From JBEVNX01 sp040507895 (GTDB taxonomy: Bacteria; Desulfobacterota; Binatia; JACPRU01): a stretch of DNA of 35,588 nucleotides. The position numbers and the translations under genes are program-made. Below, piece after piece: positions 1 through 7,257 of the stretch; within the stretch, counting starts at the first letter, position 1; every line of letters starts with the position of its first letter. The notes below the pieces were generated by a model, which was given only the letters and a program-made list of their open reading frames with translations, did no database searches and was not told the DNA's origin. The stretch spans positions 1 through 35,588 of the forward strand of contig JBEVNX010000241.1 of assembly GCA_040507895.1 (NCBI GenBank). Reading direction: 5' to 3'.

Positions 1-279
1 CTCCCACCCCACTACGCCGGACGGTGCCCGATTCTTGCGTGCGTTCCGAGCTCGTAGGGAGGCAACTCGCTCTGCGCTCGTCGCAAGAGGATTATCTCAG
101 TCCGACTCAGCCCCGAGATGCGAGGCGCCATCCGTAGATCGCGACACCTACGACACCGCCAGGAAGCGGAGAGAAGGAGGGTTAAGAATCCCCAAAATCT
201 ACGAGCGAAGCGAAGTTGCCGACCAAGCTTCTGGCGGGGAAGGGGGCCCGCGTACGGGGCGGCATTCTTTGGCGGTGGA
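1..279. other. left-edge stretch without a recognisable gene
   Basis: Small open frames cross this stretch on both strands, but none resembles a known family and they run antisense to or out of the acyl-CoA dehydrogenase gene that ends at 280. I found no tRNA-like fold, clear terminator or repeat. It may be the 3' flank of the minus-strand operon. Confidence 0.4.
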
Positions 280-1503
280 TCACGACAGCTCGCGGCTCGA
301 GTAGCCGAGGATCCGCCTGGAGACGATCAGCATGTTGATCTGCTGAGTTCCTTCGAAGATGTCGTTGATCTTCGCGTCGCGCATCCATTTTTCGACGAGG
401 AGCGCGCGGGAGTAGCCGAGGGGGCCGAGGATCTCGACGGCCTTCTGAGTGATGTGCGTGACTGCGAGCCCGGCCTTGGCCTTCGCCATCGAAGCCTCGA
501 GGTTGTTGCGCAGGCCGCGATCCATCATCCACGCCGCCCGCCATGTGAGGAGGCGCGCGGCTTGGAGCAGGCTCTCCATCTCCATGAAGTCGCGCTCCAC
601 GGCCGTGAGATTCGACGCCGCCACACCGTAGCGAATCGGTCTCCCCACATCCTCGAGTGTCTCGCGCACGAACTCCACGGCCGCGCGGCCGATGCCGATT
701 GCGCTAGCGGCGACGGCCGGCCGGGTGGCGTCGAACGTCGCCATCACACCCTTGAACCCCTCGGACGTTTTCGGGATCTCGGCGTTGCCGAGAATGTTGT
801 CGAGGGGCACGCGACAATCTTCGAGGATCAACATCGCCGTATCCGAGGCGCGAATGCCGAGCTTGTGCTCCAGCTTCGCGACCGTGATACCCGGAGTATC
901 GTGCTCGACGACGAAGGCCTTGATCCCGGCGCGTCCCGCGGACTTGTCGACCGTGGCCCAAACGACGACGAACCCTTCCGATTCCATCAACGCCTTGTGG
1001 CCACCCGTGCAGAAGATTTTCGTCCCATTCAGGACCCACTGGTCGCCGTCGCGGACGGCCGTTGTCTGGATCGCCGACGAATCGGACCCGCAAGAGGGCT
1101 CGGTGATCGCCATCGCGGCCCACTTGGGCTTGCCGGAGCGAAAGCGAGACAAGAAGCGCGCCTTCTGCTCGGCGGTTCCAGCCGCGGCGACGGCGGCCCC
1201 GCCGAGGCCGGGGCCCGCCATCGCCAAATAGATTCCCGCATCTCCCCACGAGAGCTCTTCGATCGACAGCGCGAGCTGGACGTTGCGCTCCGAGACGGGC
1301 GCCTCACCCTTGGCGGGTCTCTTGCCCCCAACGTTGGCATCCGAGCCTTGCGTCGACTGCCACATGTGGTTGACGAAATCCCAGGGAATGGCGTGCTCGT
1401 TCTCGTCGTAGTCGCGAGACGCGGGCCGCATCAACGCCGCGGCTGCGGCGTGCACCATGGCCTTCAAATTCTCGCTCGCTGGAGAGGGCTCGAAGTCGAT
1501 CAT
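280..1503 (-). CDS. acyl-CoA dehydrogenase, catalytic-type subunit
   Basis: A 407-residue flavoprotein of the acyl-CoA dehydrogenase family, which oxidises an acyl-CoA to the 2,3-enoyl-CoA with FAD and passes electrons to ETF. The middle domain carries the family pattern around AITEPSCGSDSSAIQT. The C-terminal segment INDIFEGTQQIN holds the usual catalytic-base Glu at about residue 384, followed by a normal tail of 23 residues. The start is the ATG at 1503, preceded by a GGAGACC ribosome site; the frame stays open further upstream, but that part lies inside the neighbouring gene. It follows a second acyl-CoA dehydrogenase by 13 bases and is the last gene of the TetR operon. Substrate unknown; an N-terminal insertion rich in Gly and Lys (about residues 55-70) suggests a non-standard acyl group. 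Family call firm, specificity open. Confidence 0.93.
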   Translation of the reverse strand: MIDFEPSPASENLKAMVHAAAAALMRPASRDYDENEHAIPWDFVNHMWQSTQGSDANVGGKRPAKGEAPVSERNVQLALSIEELSWGDAGIYLAMAGPGLGGAAVAAAGTAEQKARFLSRFRSGKPKWAAMAITEPSCGSDSSAIQTTAVRDGDQWVLNGTKIFCTGGHKALMESEGFVVVWATVDKSAGRAGIKAFVVEHDTPGITVAKLEHKLGIRASDTAMLILEDCRVPLDNILGNAEIPKTSEGFKGVMATFDATRPAVAASAIGIGRAAVEFVRETLEDVGRPIRYGVAASNLTAVERDFMEMESLLQAARLLTWRAAWMMDRGLRNNLEASMAKAKAGLAVTHITQKAVEILGPLGYSRALLVEKWMRDAKINDIFEGTQQINMLIVSRRILGYSSRELS

Positions 1504-1516
1504 CGGAGGGTCTCCT

Positions 1517-2647
1517 TCACGCGATGGCCATGCCTTCGAAGGCCGCGAAACCGCGCGCGTTACGCAGCCATAGCTCGACGGGGTGATCTCGGATGTAGCC
1601 ATGGCCCCCGAGCACCTGCACCGCGTTGTCGCAGACCTTGAGCGCCATGCTTGCGGCATAGTGCTTGGCGAGATAGGCCTCGCGTAGAGCGTCCTCGCCG
1701 CGATCGAGCTTCCAAGCGGCTTCCCAGACGAGCAGCCGAGTGGCGTCGATCTCGATCGCCATCTCGGCTAGCATGAAGGCGATGGCCTGCTTCTGCGCGA
1801 TCGCCACCCCGAAGGCCTTGCGCTCCTTGGCGTACTCGCGGGCATAGTCATAGGCCGCGCGCGCCACGCCGACCGCCAGCGCCGCGAGCGCAACGCGGGA
1901 GCGATTCATGAGCCGCGCGAAATCGATTCCAGCTTCGGCGCCGAGCCGCGCCGATCGGTCGACGCGCAAGTCGTCGAGGGTCAGCTCGTGAGTGCGCAGC
2001 GCCTTGAGGCCCATGTTCTTCTCGGCCGGACCGATTTCCAGGCCCGCTGCGCCGCGCTCGACGAGAAACGCTTCGACGCTGCGGTAGCCTTCGAGTGGGC
2101 TCGTCGCCATCGGTCGGTCGGTGCGCCGCGCATACAGAAGCAGCGTTTCGGAGGCCTCGGCGAGCGGCACGAAGACCTTGCGGCCGCGCAGCACCCATCC
2201 CGCGTCCTCGGGGCTCGCGGTCGTCGCGAGCGCGGATAGATCGAATGTCATGGACGGCTCCACGACGGCTGCGGTCGCGGCGCGGAACGCGCCCGCCGTG
2301 AAGGCGGGGAGCAGCCGCTTCTTCTGGTCTTCGGTGCCGTGGTCGATCAAGGGGTAGAGCAGCAAGCGGGGCGTCAGGATGTGCATGGCGATCGACAGAT
2401 CGCCGTAACCGAGCTCCTCGAGGACGATGGCTCCGGTCAGTGCCGACCGCGCGTCGCCGAAGCCGCCGTAGCTCTCGGGGATCGCGCTCGCCACCAGCCC
2501 GAGCTCCCACGCCTTGTCGACGACGCCTTGCGGCATCTCGCCCCGCTCGTCCGCGTCGCGGGCCGCCGGCCGCATCTGCTCGGTCGCGAAGGCGGCGACA
2601 GTCTCGCGCAAGAGGGCTTGCTCTGGGCTCAGTTCGAAGCTGACCAT
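1517..2647 (-). CDS. acyl-CoA dehydrogenase paralogue with short C-terminus
   Basis: A 376-residue acyl-CoA dehydrogenase family protein. The N-terminal helical domain (FELSPEQALLRETVAAFA), middle beta domain and C-terminal helical domain (AYDYAREYAKERKAFGVAIAQKQAIAFMLAEM, VQVLGGHGYIRDHPVELWLRNAR) are all present. A Glu aligns with the catalytic base (FEG, residue 371), but the chain stops five residues later, without the final helix normally seen. The stop is followed directly by the ribosome site of the next gene, so this looks like a natural end and not a frameshift. It overlaps the TetR gene by 19 bases and is 13 bases from the other dehydrogenase. The pair may form a mixed complex in which only one subunit is fully active, as known for some alpha2-beta2 acyl-CoA dehydrogenases; that is inference. 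Confidence 0.9.
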   Translation of the reverse strand: MVSFELSPEQALLRETVAAFATEQMRPAARDADERGEMPQGVVDKAWELGLVASAIPESYGGFGDARSALTGAIVLEELGYGDLSIAMHILTPRLLLYPLIDHGTEDQKKRLLPAFTAGAFRAATAAVVEPSMTFDLSALATTASPEDAGWVLRGRKVFVPLAEASETLLLYARRTDRPMATSPLEGYRSVEAFLVERGAAGLEIGPAEKNMGLKALRTHELTLDDLRVDRSARLGAEAGIDFARLMNRSRVALAALAVGVARAAYDYAREYAKERKAFGVAIAQKQAIAFMLAEMAIEIDATRLLVWEAAWKLDRGEDALREAYLAKHYAASMALKVCDNAVQVLGGHGYIRDHPVELWLRNARGFAAFEGMAIA

Positions 2648-3303
2648 GACTTCACTCCTCTGCGGGGCGTGCGGGTCCGCCTAGGCTTTCGAGTGCGTGG
2701 GGCCTCGAGCCACGTGCAAAACTCATCGGTCGCGGCATCGATCGAGCGACGGAGGTCGACGGCTTCCGGGTCCTGGTAGTACTGGATCTCCAATCCCACC
2801 AGGCTGGCGACGAACAGCCGAGCGGACAGATCGGGGTCCGCATTCTTGCGAAACGCACCTCTCTTCTGACCGATTCGCACGGTGTTCGCGAGAAACCCCC
2901 GAAAGCGCCGCATGGTGTTGCGAAAGCGCCGCGAGAGGGCGGGGTACGTGTCCAGGGCTTCGACCATCAACGTGAGCATGAAGCGGCGATGGTTGCTGCG
3001 CGTGGCCTGCTCGACGCAGATGTCGGCGACCGCATGCAGGGCGGCGACCGGATCGCGAAGACTAATCACCCGATCCACCACGACTCGCTCGAAGCCGCCG
3101 ATGCGATCGTCGAGCGCGCCGAACAGCAGCGCCTCTTTGTCCTTGAAGTGGTAGTAGAGGGCGCCCTTTGTCACCCCGGCGGCGCGCGCGATGCGGTCGA
3201 TGGACGTGCCCTGGTATCCGAAGCGCGAGAAGCACTCGATCGCCACCGACACGAGCTCGCGTCGTGAGCGCTCTCCGCGAGCCGGCCGCGCCGCTGCATT
3301 CAT
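2629..3303 (-). CDS. TetR-family transcriptional regulator
   Basis: A 224-residue TetR-type repressor. The N-terminal DNA-binding domain spans about residues 15-61, with the helix-turn-helix at about 34-53 (SIDRIARAAGVTKGALYYHF). The rest is a helical ligand-binding and dimerisation domain resembling the PsrA/FadR-like C-terminal type. It is the first gene of a three-gene operon with two acyl-CoA dehydrogenases, so an acyl-CoA or fatty-acid ligand is likely. Its ATG is inside a perfect palindrome with an AAACGTTT core and just downstream of a TTGACA promoter, implying tight autoregulation. The ATG at 3303 is the only start that keeps the full first helix; there is no Shine-Dalgarno site, consistent with a nearly leaderless mRNA. 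The Arg/Lys-rich tail after residue 200 is unusual. Confidence 0.93.
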   Translation of the reverse strand: MNAAARPARGERSRRELVSVAIECFSRFGYQGTSIDRIARAAGVTKGALYYHFKDKEALLFGALDDRIGGFERVVVDRVISLRDPVAALHAVADICVEQATRSNHRRFMLTLMVEALDTYPALSRRFRNTMRRFRGFLANTVRIGQKRGAFRKNADPDLSARLFVASLVGLEIQYYQDPEAVDLRRSIDAATDEFCTWLEAPRTRKPRRTRTPRRGVKSWSASN

Positions 3304-3320
3304 ACTAAACGTTTAGTATG
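3301..3320. promoter_or_regulatory. perfect 20-bp palindrome, likely TetR operator
   Basis: Each half-site reads CATACTAAAC, so the 20 bases equal their own reverse complement. The core AAACGTTT resembles the AAAC...GTTT sites of PsrA-like TetR regulators. It covers the regulator's start codon (3301-3303) and its predicted -10 box, so binding should block transcription of the tetR-acyl-CoA dehydrogenase operon. Confidence 0.85.
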
Positions 3321-3342
3321 TAACGTCGCCGCGCTGTGTCAA
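3314..3342 (-). promoter_or_regulatory. sigma70 promoter of the TetR operon
   Basis: On the minus strand a consensus -35 TTGACA (3342-3337) is followed by 16 bases and CATACT (3320-3315), or 17 bases and ATACTA. The -10 lies inside the palindrome. Transcription would begin near 3308, leaving about five bases before the ATG at 3303. Confidence 0.65.
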
Positions 3343-3358
3343 TGGGCGTTGCGGCCGA

Positions 3359-4216
3359 CTAGTTGCGAAACAGCGTGCGGATCTGTTCGGAAGAAGCCGT
3401 GGCCCGCAGCACGACGTTGGCAGCGGCATCGTCCTTGCCCGCCAGGAAGTCCCCGGGACCGCGATACTGTACGAAGGTATGGGGAGCGGTCTCCGTGAAC
3501 CAATAGGTCGCTTGTCCCGCGCCGTCGCGGGGGCGGACGCCGACTCGTAAAGCCGACACCTTCGTGCCGAGAACTTCGAGCACTTCCTTGCCGTCAAACG
3601 TTACCTCGATTGGCACCGCGGAATCGCCGAGCCAGAGGTGTGCCGGCAAGGGTGGCCGGTCGGGGCCGAAGCTCGCGAGCGCGGTGCACAGGGCGAGGTA
3701 CGTGTAGGTATCCGCGGGGACCTGTGCCGGCACGCCGGTCAGTGGATTCGGAACCCCGGACTGGAACACGACGGTGGTCCCGACGGGTGCCTCCTGGTGG
3801 CGCTGAATGCGGTGGAAGCCGAGCATGCGCATTCGTCCGCCTTCCTCGGCGAGCAGCAAGATCACTTCTCGGCGGTCGCCGTTGGCGAGCGGAAGGATCA
3901 CGCTCGTCTTGCGGTAGCTGCGGCCGTCGACCACCGCGTCCTCCGCCTGCAGCCGGCCGCTCTCGATCTGTCGCAGGGCTTCCGGGAGGGGCTTTCCCGG
4001 CTCCGCGGGTAGAATCTCGAAGTTCACCCACAGGGAGCGCTCCGGCGGCAGTGGTGCAGAGGGAAGGAGGTCTGCGACCCCTGCCGTCGGCGCCATCCCG
4101 GAAAGTAGAACAATTGCCGCGGCGCTCCACCCGCGGAGCCGCCGCCGTCTTCGTGGGGGCCCGCTCCGTCGCGCTGGAACGAGAAGAGGCCAAGCGCCGG
4201 CACGCACGCTGCCCAT
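3359..4216 (-). CDS. secreted protein of unknown function
   Basis: I do not recognise the family. The product is about 285 residues. A long basic N-terminus (PRRRRRLRGW) precedes a hydrophobic stretch (SAAAIVLLSGMAPTAGVA), which looks like a signal peptide cleaved near GVA-DLL. The mature part is beta-rich without membrane segments or metal motifs. Phrases such as DGRSYRKTSVILPLANGDRREVILLLAEEGGRMRMLGFHR and TYWFTETAPHTFVQYRGPGDFLAG suggest a periplasmic beta-barrel or beta-sandwich, loosely like DUF3108-type proteins. A GTG at 4234 in the same frame is an alternative start; neither has a clear ribosome site. It is transcribed away from the amidohydrolase lipoprotein gene and ends 55 bases before the TetR gene begins. 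Export is fairly sure, function unknown. Confidence 0.7.
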   Translation of the reverse strand: MGSVRAGAWPLLVPARRSGPPRRRRRLRGWSAAAIVLLSGMAPTAGVADLLPSAPLPPERSLWVNFEILPAEPGKPLPEALRQIESGRLQAEDAVVDGRSYRKTSVILPLANGDRREVILLLAEEGGRMRMLGFHRIQRHQEAPVGTTVVFQSGVPNPLTGVPAQVPADTYTYLALCTALASFGPDRPPLPAHLWLGDSAVPIEVTFDGKEVLEVLGTKVSALRVGVRPRDGAGQATYWFTETAPHTFVQYRGPGDFLAGKDDAAANVVLRATASSEQIRTLFRN

Positions 4217-4356
4217 CCGTCGCTCGCGGTTCACGCCGCAGAACTTACCGAGAAAGGCCTCTCGTCGATAGTACGGGGGTCTGCCCGAACTTCGATTCGG
4301 AATTCGCCTGGTTGGCGTCGCCCGCGCGCATTGCGCAGAGCCGAATGCGGAGCGAA

Positions 4357-4396
4357 GGTCCGGGCAGCGGGCACGCCGTGGCGGGTGCCCCGGACC
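4357..4396. repeat. imperfect inverted repeat in a divergent intergenic region
   Basis: Arms GGTCCGGGCA (4357-4366) and TGCCCCGGACC (4386-4396) are complementary apart from one extra C, with 19 bases between. It sits in the 218-base gap between the divergent secreted-protein and lipoprotein genes, about 40 bases before the lipoprotein start. It could be a leader hairpin or an operator; in DNA this GC-rich chance is possible. Confidence 0.35.
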
Positions 4397-4434
4397 GTTT
4401 GCTCCGAGCCCGGCGATCTTCCAAAAAGCACCGC

Positions 4435-5850
4435 ATGCGAAGAATACCCCTCGGGGTCCAGCTGGCCGTCGCTTGCACGCTCCTGGCGTCTTGCGCGCCG
4501 GAGCGTCCGTTGGTCATGCGCGATCGGGCCACGAGCCGCACCTTTTGCCTCCGGAGCGTGCGAGTCTTCGACGCTTCCCGCGCCACGCTACTCGCGGGGC
4601 TTCGCGATGTGTTGGTGCGCGAAGGAAGAATCGCAGCGATCGCCCCGGCGGGAATGCAAGCGTCGGGCGCGCCCGAGATCGACGGTGCGGGCGCTGTGCT
4701 CCTGCCGGGGCTCGTGGACCTTCACGTGCATTCGGGCGGGGGCTCGAGTCCACCGTGGCACCTCAAGATTCCACGCCCGCAGCGCAACCTCGAGGCCTTC
4801 CTCTATGCCGGTGTGACGACCGTGCTCGATCTCGGCGGCCTCACGCCGGACATCTTCCGCCTGCGGGAGGCGATCCGCCGCGGGGAAGTCCTCGGTCCGC
4901 GGCTGTACGCCGCCGGTCCGATGTTCACCACGCCCGGCGGCCACCCGGTCGCGCTGCTACGGCTGACGCTGCCGTGGTGGCTGCGCTGGTACATCATCCC
5001 CGGCTTCGCGCGCGAGGTTGCTACCCCCGAGGACGGACGTAGGCGGGTTGAGGAGCTGCTCGTCGAGCGTCCCGACGTCCTCAAGCTCGTGGTCGACCGC
5101 CTACCGCTCGACGCTCCCCGCCTCACCCCGGACGTGATCGCGGCGATCACCACCGCCGGTCACGAGCATGGTGTTCGCTCCCTGGCGCATATCGGTCGCT
5201 CCGTCGACGTCGTCGACGCCGTGACGGGCGGCGTCGACGCACTCGCTCACGGGGTCTACTCCGAGGAGATGTCCGACGCCGCAGTGGCCGCGGTGGCCGC
5301 GAAGCACGTCCCCGTCATCGCCACCATCTCGGTTTTCGATTCCCAGGAAAGGTTCCTCCTCGAACGACCGCCGCCTTTTCTCGCCATCGAGCGCGAGGTA
5401 ACCCCTCCGGAGGTGCTGGAAGCCGTGCGGAGCGTGCCGCCATCTTTCGATCGGAAGGTGCTCGAACCCATCCTGCGCTCATTGATCGACGGCCACGAGG
5501 CACGCCGGCGCAACGTAGCGAAGCTGCGCCGCGCGGGTGTCACCGTGCTCGCCGGCAGCGACTCGCCGAACTTCGCACATTTTCCGGGAGCGAGCCTTCA
5601 CCTCGAATTGCGCGATCTCGTCGAGGCCGGCATGACGCCAGGGGAGGCGCTGCGCGCCGCTACCTACGAGAGCGCGCGCTTTCTTTCGGGAGCCGAGGCG
5701 GACTTCGGGCAGATCTCCCTCGGCAGCCGAGCCGATCTGCTGCTGGTGGATGGCGATCCGGTGGCGGACATCACGGCGCTCGACCACCTTCGCGCCGTGT
5801 TCCTGGATGGCGTGCGGTTGCAGCGGAACCCGCTAGTCGGAGATCATTGA
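4435..5850 (+). CDS. amidohydrolase-family lipoprotein
   Basis: A 471-residue metal-dependent hydrolase of the amidohydrolase superfamily, close to imidazolonepropionase or prolidase-like members. The N-terminus is a lipoprotein signal, LLASC, with lipidated Cys20, so it should be anchored to a membrane facing the periplasm. Metal-site residues are visible: HVH at 97-99, a candidate carboxylated Lys217 (DVLKLVVD), His252 (LAHIG), His272 (ALAHG) and Asp376 (AGSDSPN). The start is the ATG at 4435; the open frame runs much further upstream but that part is antisense to the neighbouring gene and precedes the signal peptide. The substrate could be a peptide, cyclic amide or N-acyl compound and cannot be told from sequence. 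It overlaps by four bases a frame that opens into the next gene. Confidence 0.9.
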   Translation: MRRIPLGVQLAVACTLLASCAPERPLVMRDRATSRTFCLRSVRVFDASRATLLAGLRDVLVREGRIAAIAPAGMQASGAPEIDGAGAVLLPGLVDLHVHSGGGSSPPWHLKIPRPQRNLEAFLYAGVTTVLDLGGLTPDIFRLREAIRRGEVLGPRLYAAGPMFTTPGGHPVALLRLTLPWWLRWYIIPGFAREVATPEDGRRRVEELLVERPDVLKLVVDRLPLDAPRLTPDVIAAITTAGHEHGVRSLAHIGRSVDVVDAVTGGVDALAHGVYSEEMSDAAVAAVAAKHVPVIATISVFDSQERFLLERPPPFLAIEREVTPPEVLEAVRSVPPSFDRKVLEPILRSLIDGHEARRRNVAKLRRAGVTVLAGSDSPNFAHFPGASLHLELRDLVEAGMTPGEALRAATYESARFLSGAEADFGQISLGSRADLLLVDGDPVADITALDHLRAVFLDGVRLQRNPLVGDH

Positions 5851-5894
5851 CCGCCCGCGGCAGACCCGCCTATTCTGAAGCTGCAGGTTGCTCC

Positions 5895-6449
5895 ATGCGT
5901 CTACCGCCACTGCTCGGCGTGATCTTCCTGCTCGCGGGCATGTCCGGATCCGCGGCTGCGGACATCATCGTTTGGCGGGACGCCTCGGGGGTCAGCCACT
6001 ACACGAACGACGTCTCCAACGTCCCTCCCGAGTATCAAGGCGAAGCGATGACGGTGGCGAAGGAGTGGACGCGCGCGCTTCCCGCGGCGGAGCCAGTCTT
6101 CGCCGTCGCGCCCACCGCGGTTTCGGCGGACGCAGCCGCCACACCGCCCACGCGCGACGCCTACGAGGGCGCGTACCGAGCGGGATTGCGTGCGGCCCAG
6201 CAGGCCGACCCGCCGAGCAACGTGACGAACAGCACAGGCACCGTGGTGCAGAACGTCGAGGTGCAGCCGCAGACGGCGGTGGTGGCCGACCAGTTGGTGC
6301 CCGTTCCCGTGATCGTCGGGGAGTTCCAACCTCGCGTGCCGCATCGCCCGGACGATCGTAAGAAGCGCGTGCAGGATCGCTTTCCGCCCGCAGAGCGCGC
6401 ACCCTCCATACAGGGCCCGGCCGGGCCGCCGCCCATCTCCGAGCGCTGA
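5895..6449 (+). CDS. small exported DUF4124-like protein
   Basis: A 184-residue protein with a signal peptide (MRLPPLLGVIFLLAGMSGSAAA) followed by IVWRDASGVSHYTNDVSNVPPEYQ. That pattern is typical of DUF4124, a small beta domain found after signal peptides in many proteobacterial proteins. The rest (from about residue 60) is low-complexity, rich in Ala, Pro and Val, with a charged Pro-rich tail (HRPDDRKKRVQDRFPPAERAP). No catalytic residues are apparent. I start it at the ATG at 5895 because this gives a clean signal peptide; the frame opens 16 codons earlier at 5847, overlapping the lipoprotein stop. Likely co-transcribed with the amidohydrolase. Role unknown. Confidence 0.75.
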   Translation: MRLPPLLGVIFLLAGMSGSAAADIIVWRDASGVSHYTNDVSNVPPEYQGEAMTVAKEWTRALPAAEPVFAVAPTAVSADAAATPPTRDAYEGAYRAGLRAAQQADPPSNVTNSTGTVVQNVEVQPQTAVVADQLVPVPVIVGEFQPRVPHRPDDRKKRVQDRFPPAERAPSIQGPAGPPPISER

Positions 6450-6465
6450 GCTCGCCCACGGACTG

Positions 6466-6483
6466 GGCCTTATCCCGTAGGCC
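6466..6483. terminator. weak hairpin between convergent genes
   Basis: GGCCT (6466-6470) pairs with AGGCC (6479-6483) across eight bases, between the convergent ends at 6449 and 6502. No T-run follows on either side, so an intrinsic terminator is only a possibility. Confidence 0.22.
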
Positions 6484-6501
6484 GCGCCGCGGATGGCGGC
6501 G

Positions 6502-7257
6502 TCAAGGCAGCGAGTCGTGCGGGTGCGAAATGCGGTCGGGGAGCTCCTCGAGGCTCGCGATCACGTGGCGATCCGGCACGCCGCCGCGGTCGAGGCGAAG
6601 CGCGCAGAGCCCCGCAGCTCGCGCGGCACGCCGGTCGAGGCGCTCCGAATCGCCGACGTGCAGCGTGGTGGCGGCGGTGCTGCTGGTCTCGCGCAACGCG
6701 GCGGCGAAGAGCCGCGGATCGGGCGTCGCGAAGCCCGACGTGCTCGATCGCACGACCGCATCGAGCGCGGGCGCTACCTCGAAGGCTTCGAGCAGCGCCA
6801 CGAGCCGCGTATCGAAGTTCGATACGACGGCCAGTCGGAGTCCACGTGCCCGAAGGCTTCGAAGCACCGGCCGGACGTCGGCAAACAGACGCCAGGCCGC
6901 GCGAGTCGCGAAGTGCTCGAACACCGCGGCGAATGCCCTTTCGATCGCCCGCGGCGACGCCTCCACTCCCGCGCGGTGAAACGCTTCGTTCACCAGGCGA
7001 CGCCACCACCCGCGCTCCAGCGCGCGGACCTTCTTCGGCGAGACGTGGGGGAATGCGAGCGGCTCGGCTCGCGCGAAGGCGAAACGGAATCCCTTCTCGA
7101 GGGCCTCGGCTCGCGCGCCGATCCCTTCTTGCAGCGCGAAGCGAGCGTAGGTCTCGCCGACGGGCTCGCGCAGGGCGAGTAGCGTGCCGGCGGCGTCGAA
7201 GAACACCGCGCGAATCAGCCGGTCGCGCCGGCGATTGAAGCGGGAGGTCGAGACCAT
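6502..7257 (-). CDS. HAD-superfamily protein with altered catalytic motifs
   Basis: A 251-residue haloacid dehalogenase-like protein. Motif I is FFDAAGTLL with nucleophile Asp21, but the usual second Asp two residues later is Ala23. Motif II is VVSNFD. Motif III reads SGFATPDPRLF, where most relatives have a Lys just before PDP. Motif IV is HVGDSERLD. The cap inserted after motif I is helical, as in subfamily I. Losing the general-acid Asp is seen in dehalogenases and phosphonatases, so this may not be a simple phosphatase. The ATG at 7257 overlaps the upstream glyoxalase-fold gene by 43 bases, and no later start would keep motif I. The two are probably co-transcribed. Confidence 0.85.
   Translation of the reverse strand: MVSTSRFNRRRDRLIRAVFFDAAGTLLALREPVGETYARFALQEGIGARAEALEKGFRFAFARAEPLAFPHVSPKKVRALERGWWRRLVNEAFHRAGVEASPRAIERAFAAVFEHFATRAAWRLFADVRPVLRSLRARGLRLAVVSNFDTRLVALLEAFEVAPALDAVVRSSTSGFATPDPRLFAAALRETSSTAATTLHVGDSERLDRRAARAAGLCALRLDRGGVPDRHVIASLEELPDRISHPHDSLP

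Noticed and set aside
1517..1530. Frameshift explaining the short acyl-CoA dehydrogenase C-terminus
   Set aside because: The stop is followed at once by the next gene's ribosome site and start, so no missing tail can be recovered in another frame.
118..1641. 507-codon plus-strand open frame
   Set aside because: Antisense to the acyl-CoA dehydrogenase; Arg/His-rich composition without family features, a GC-rich shadow.
3610..4434. Long upstream extension of the lipoprotein gene
   Set aside because: It is antisense to the secreted-protein gene, low in complexity, and would bury the lipoprotein signal at 4435.
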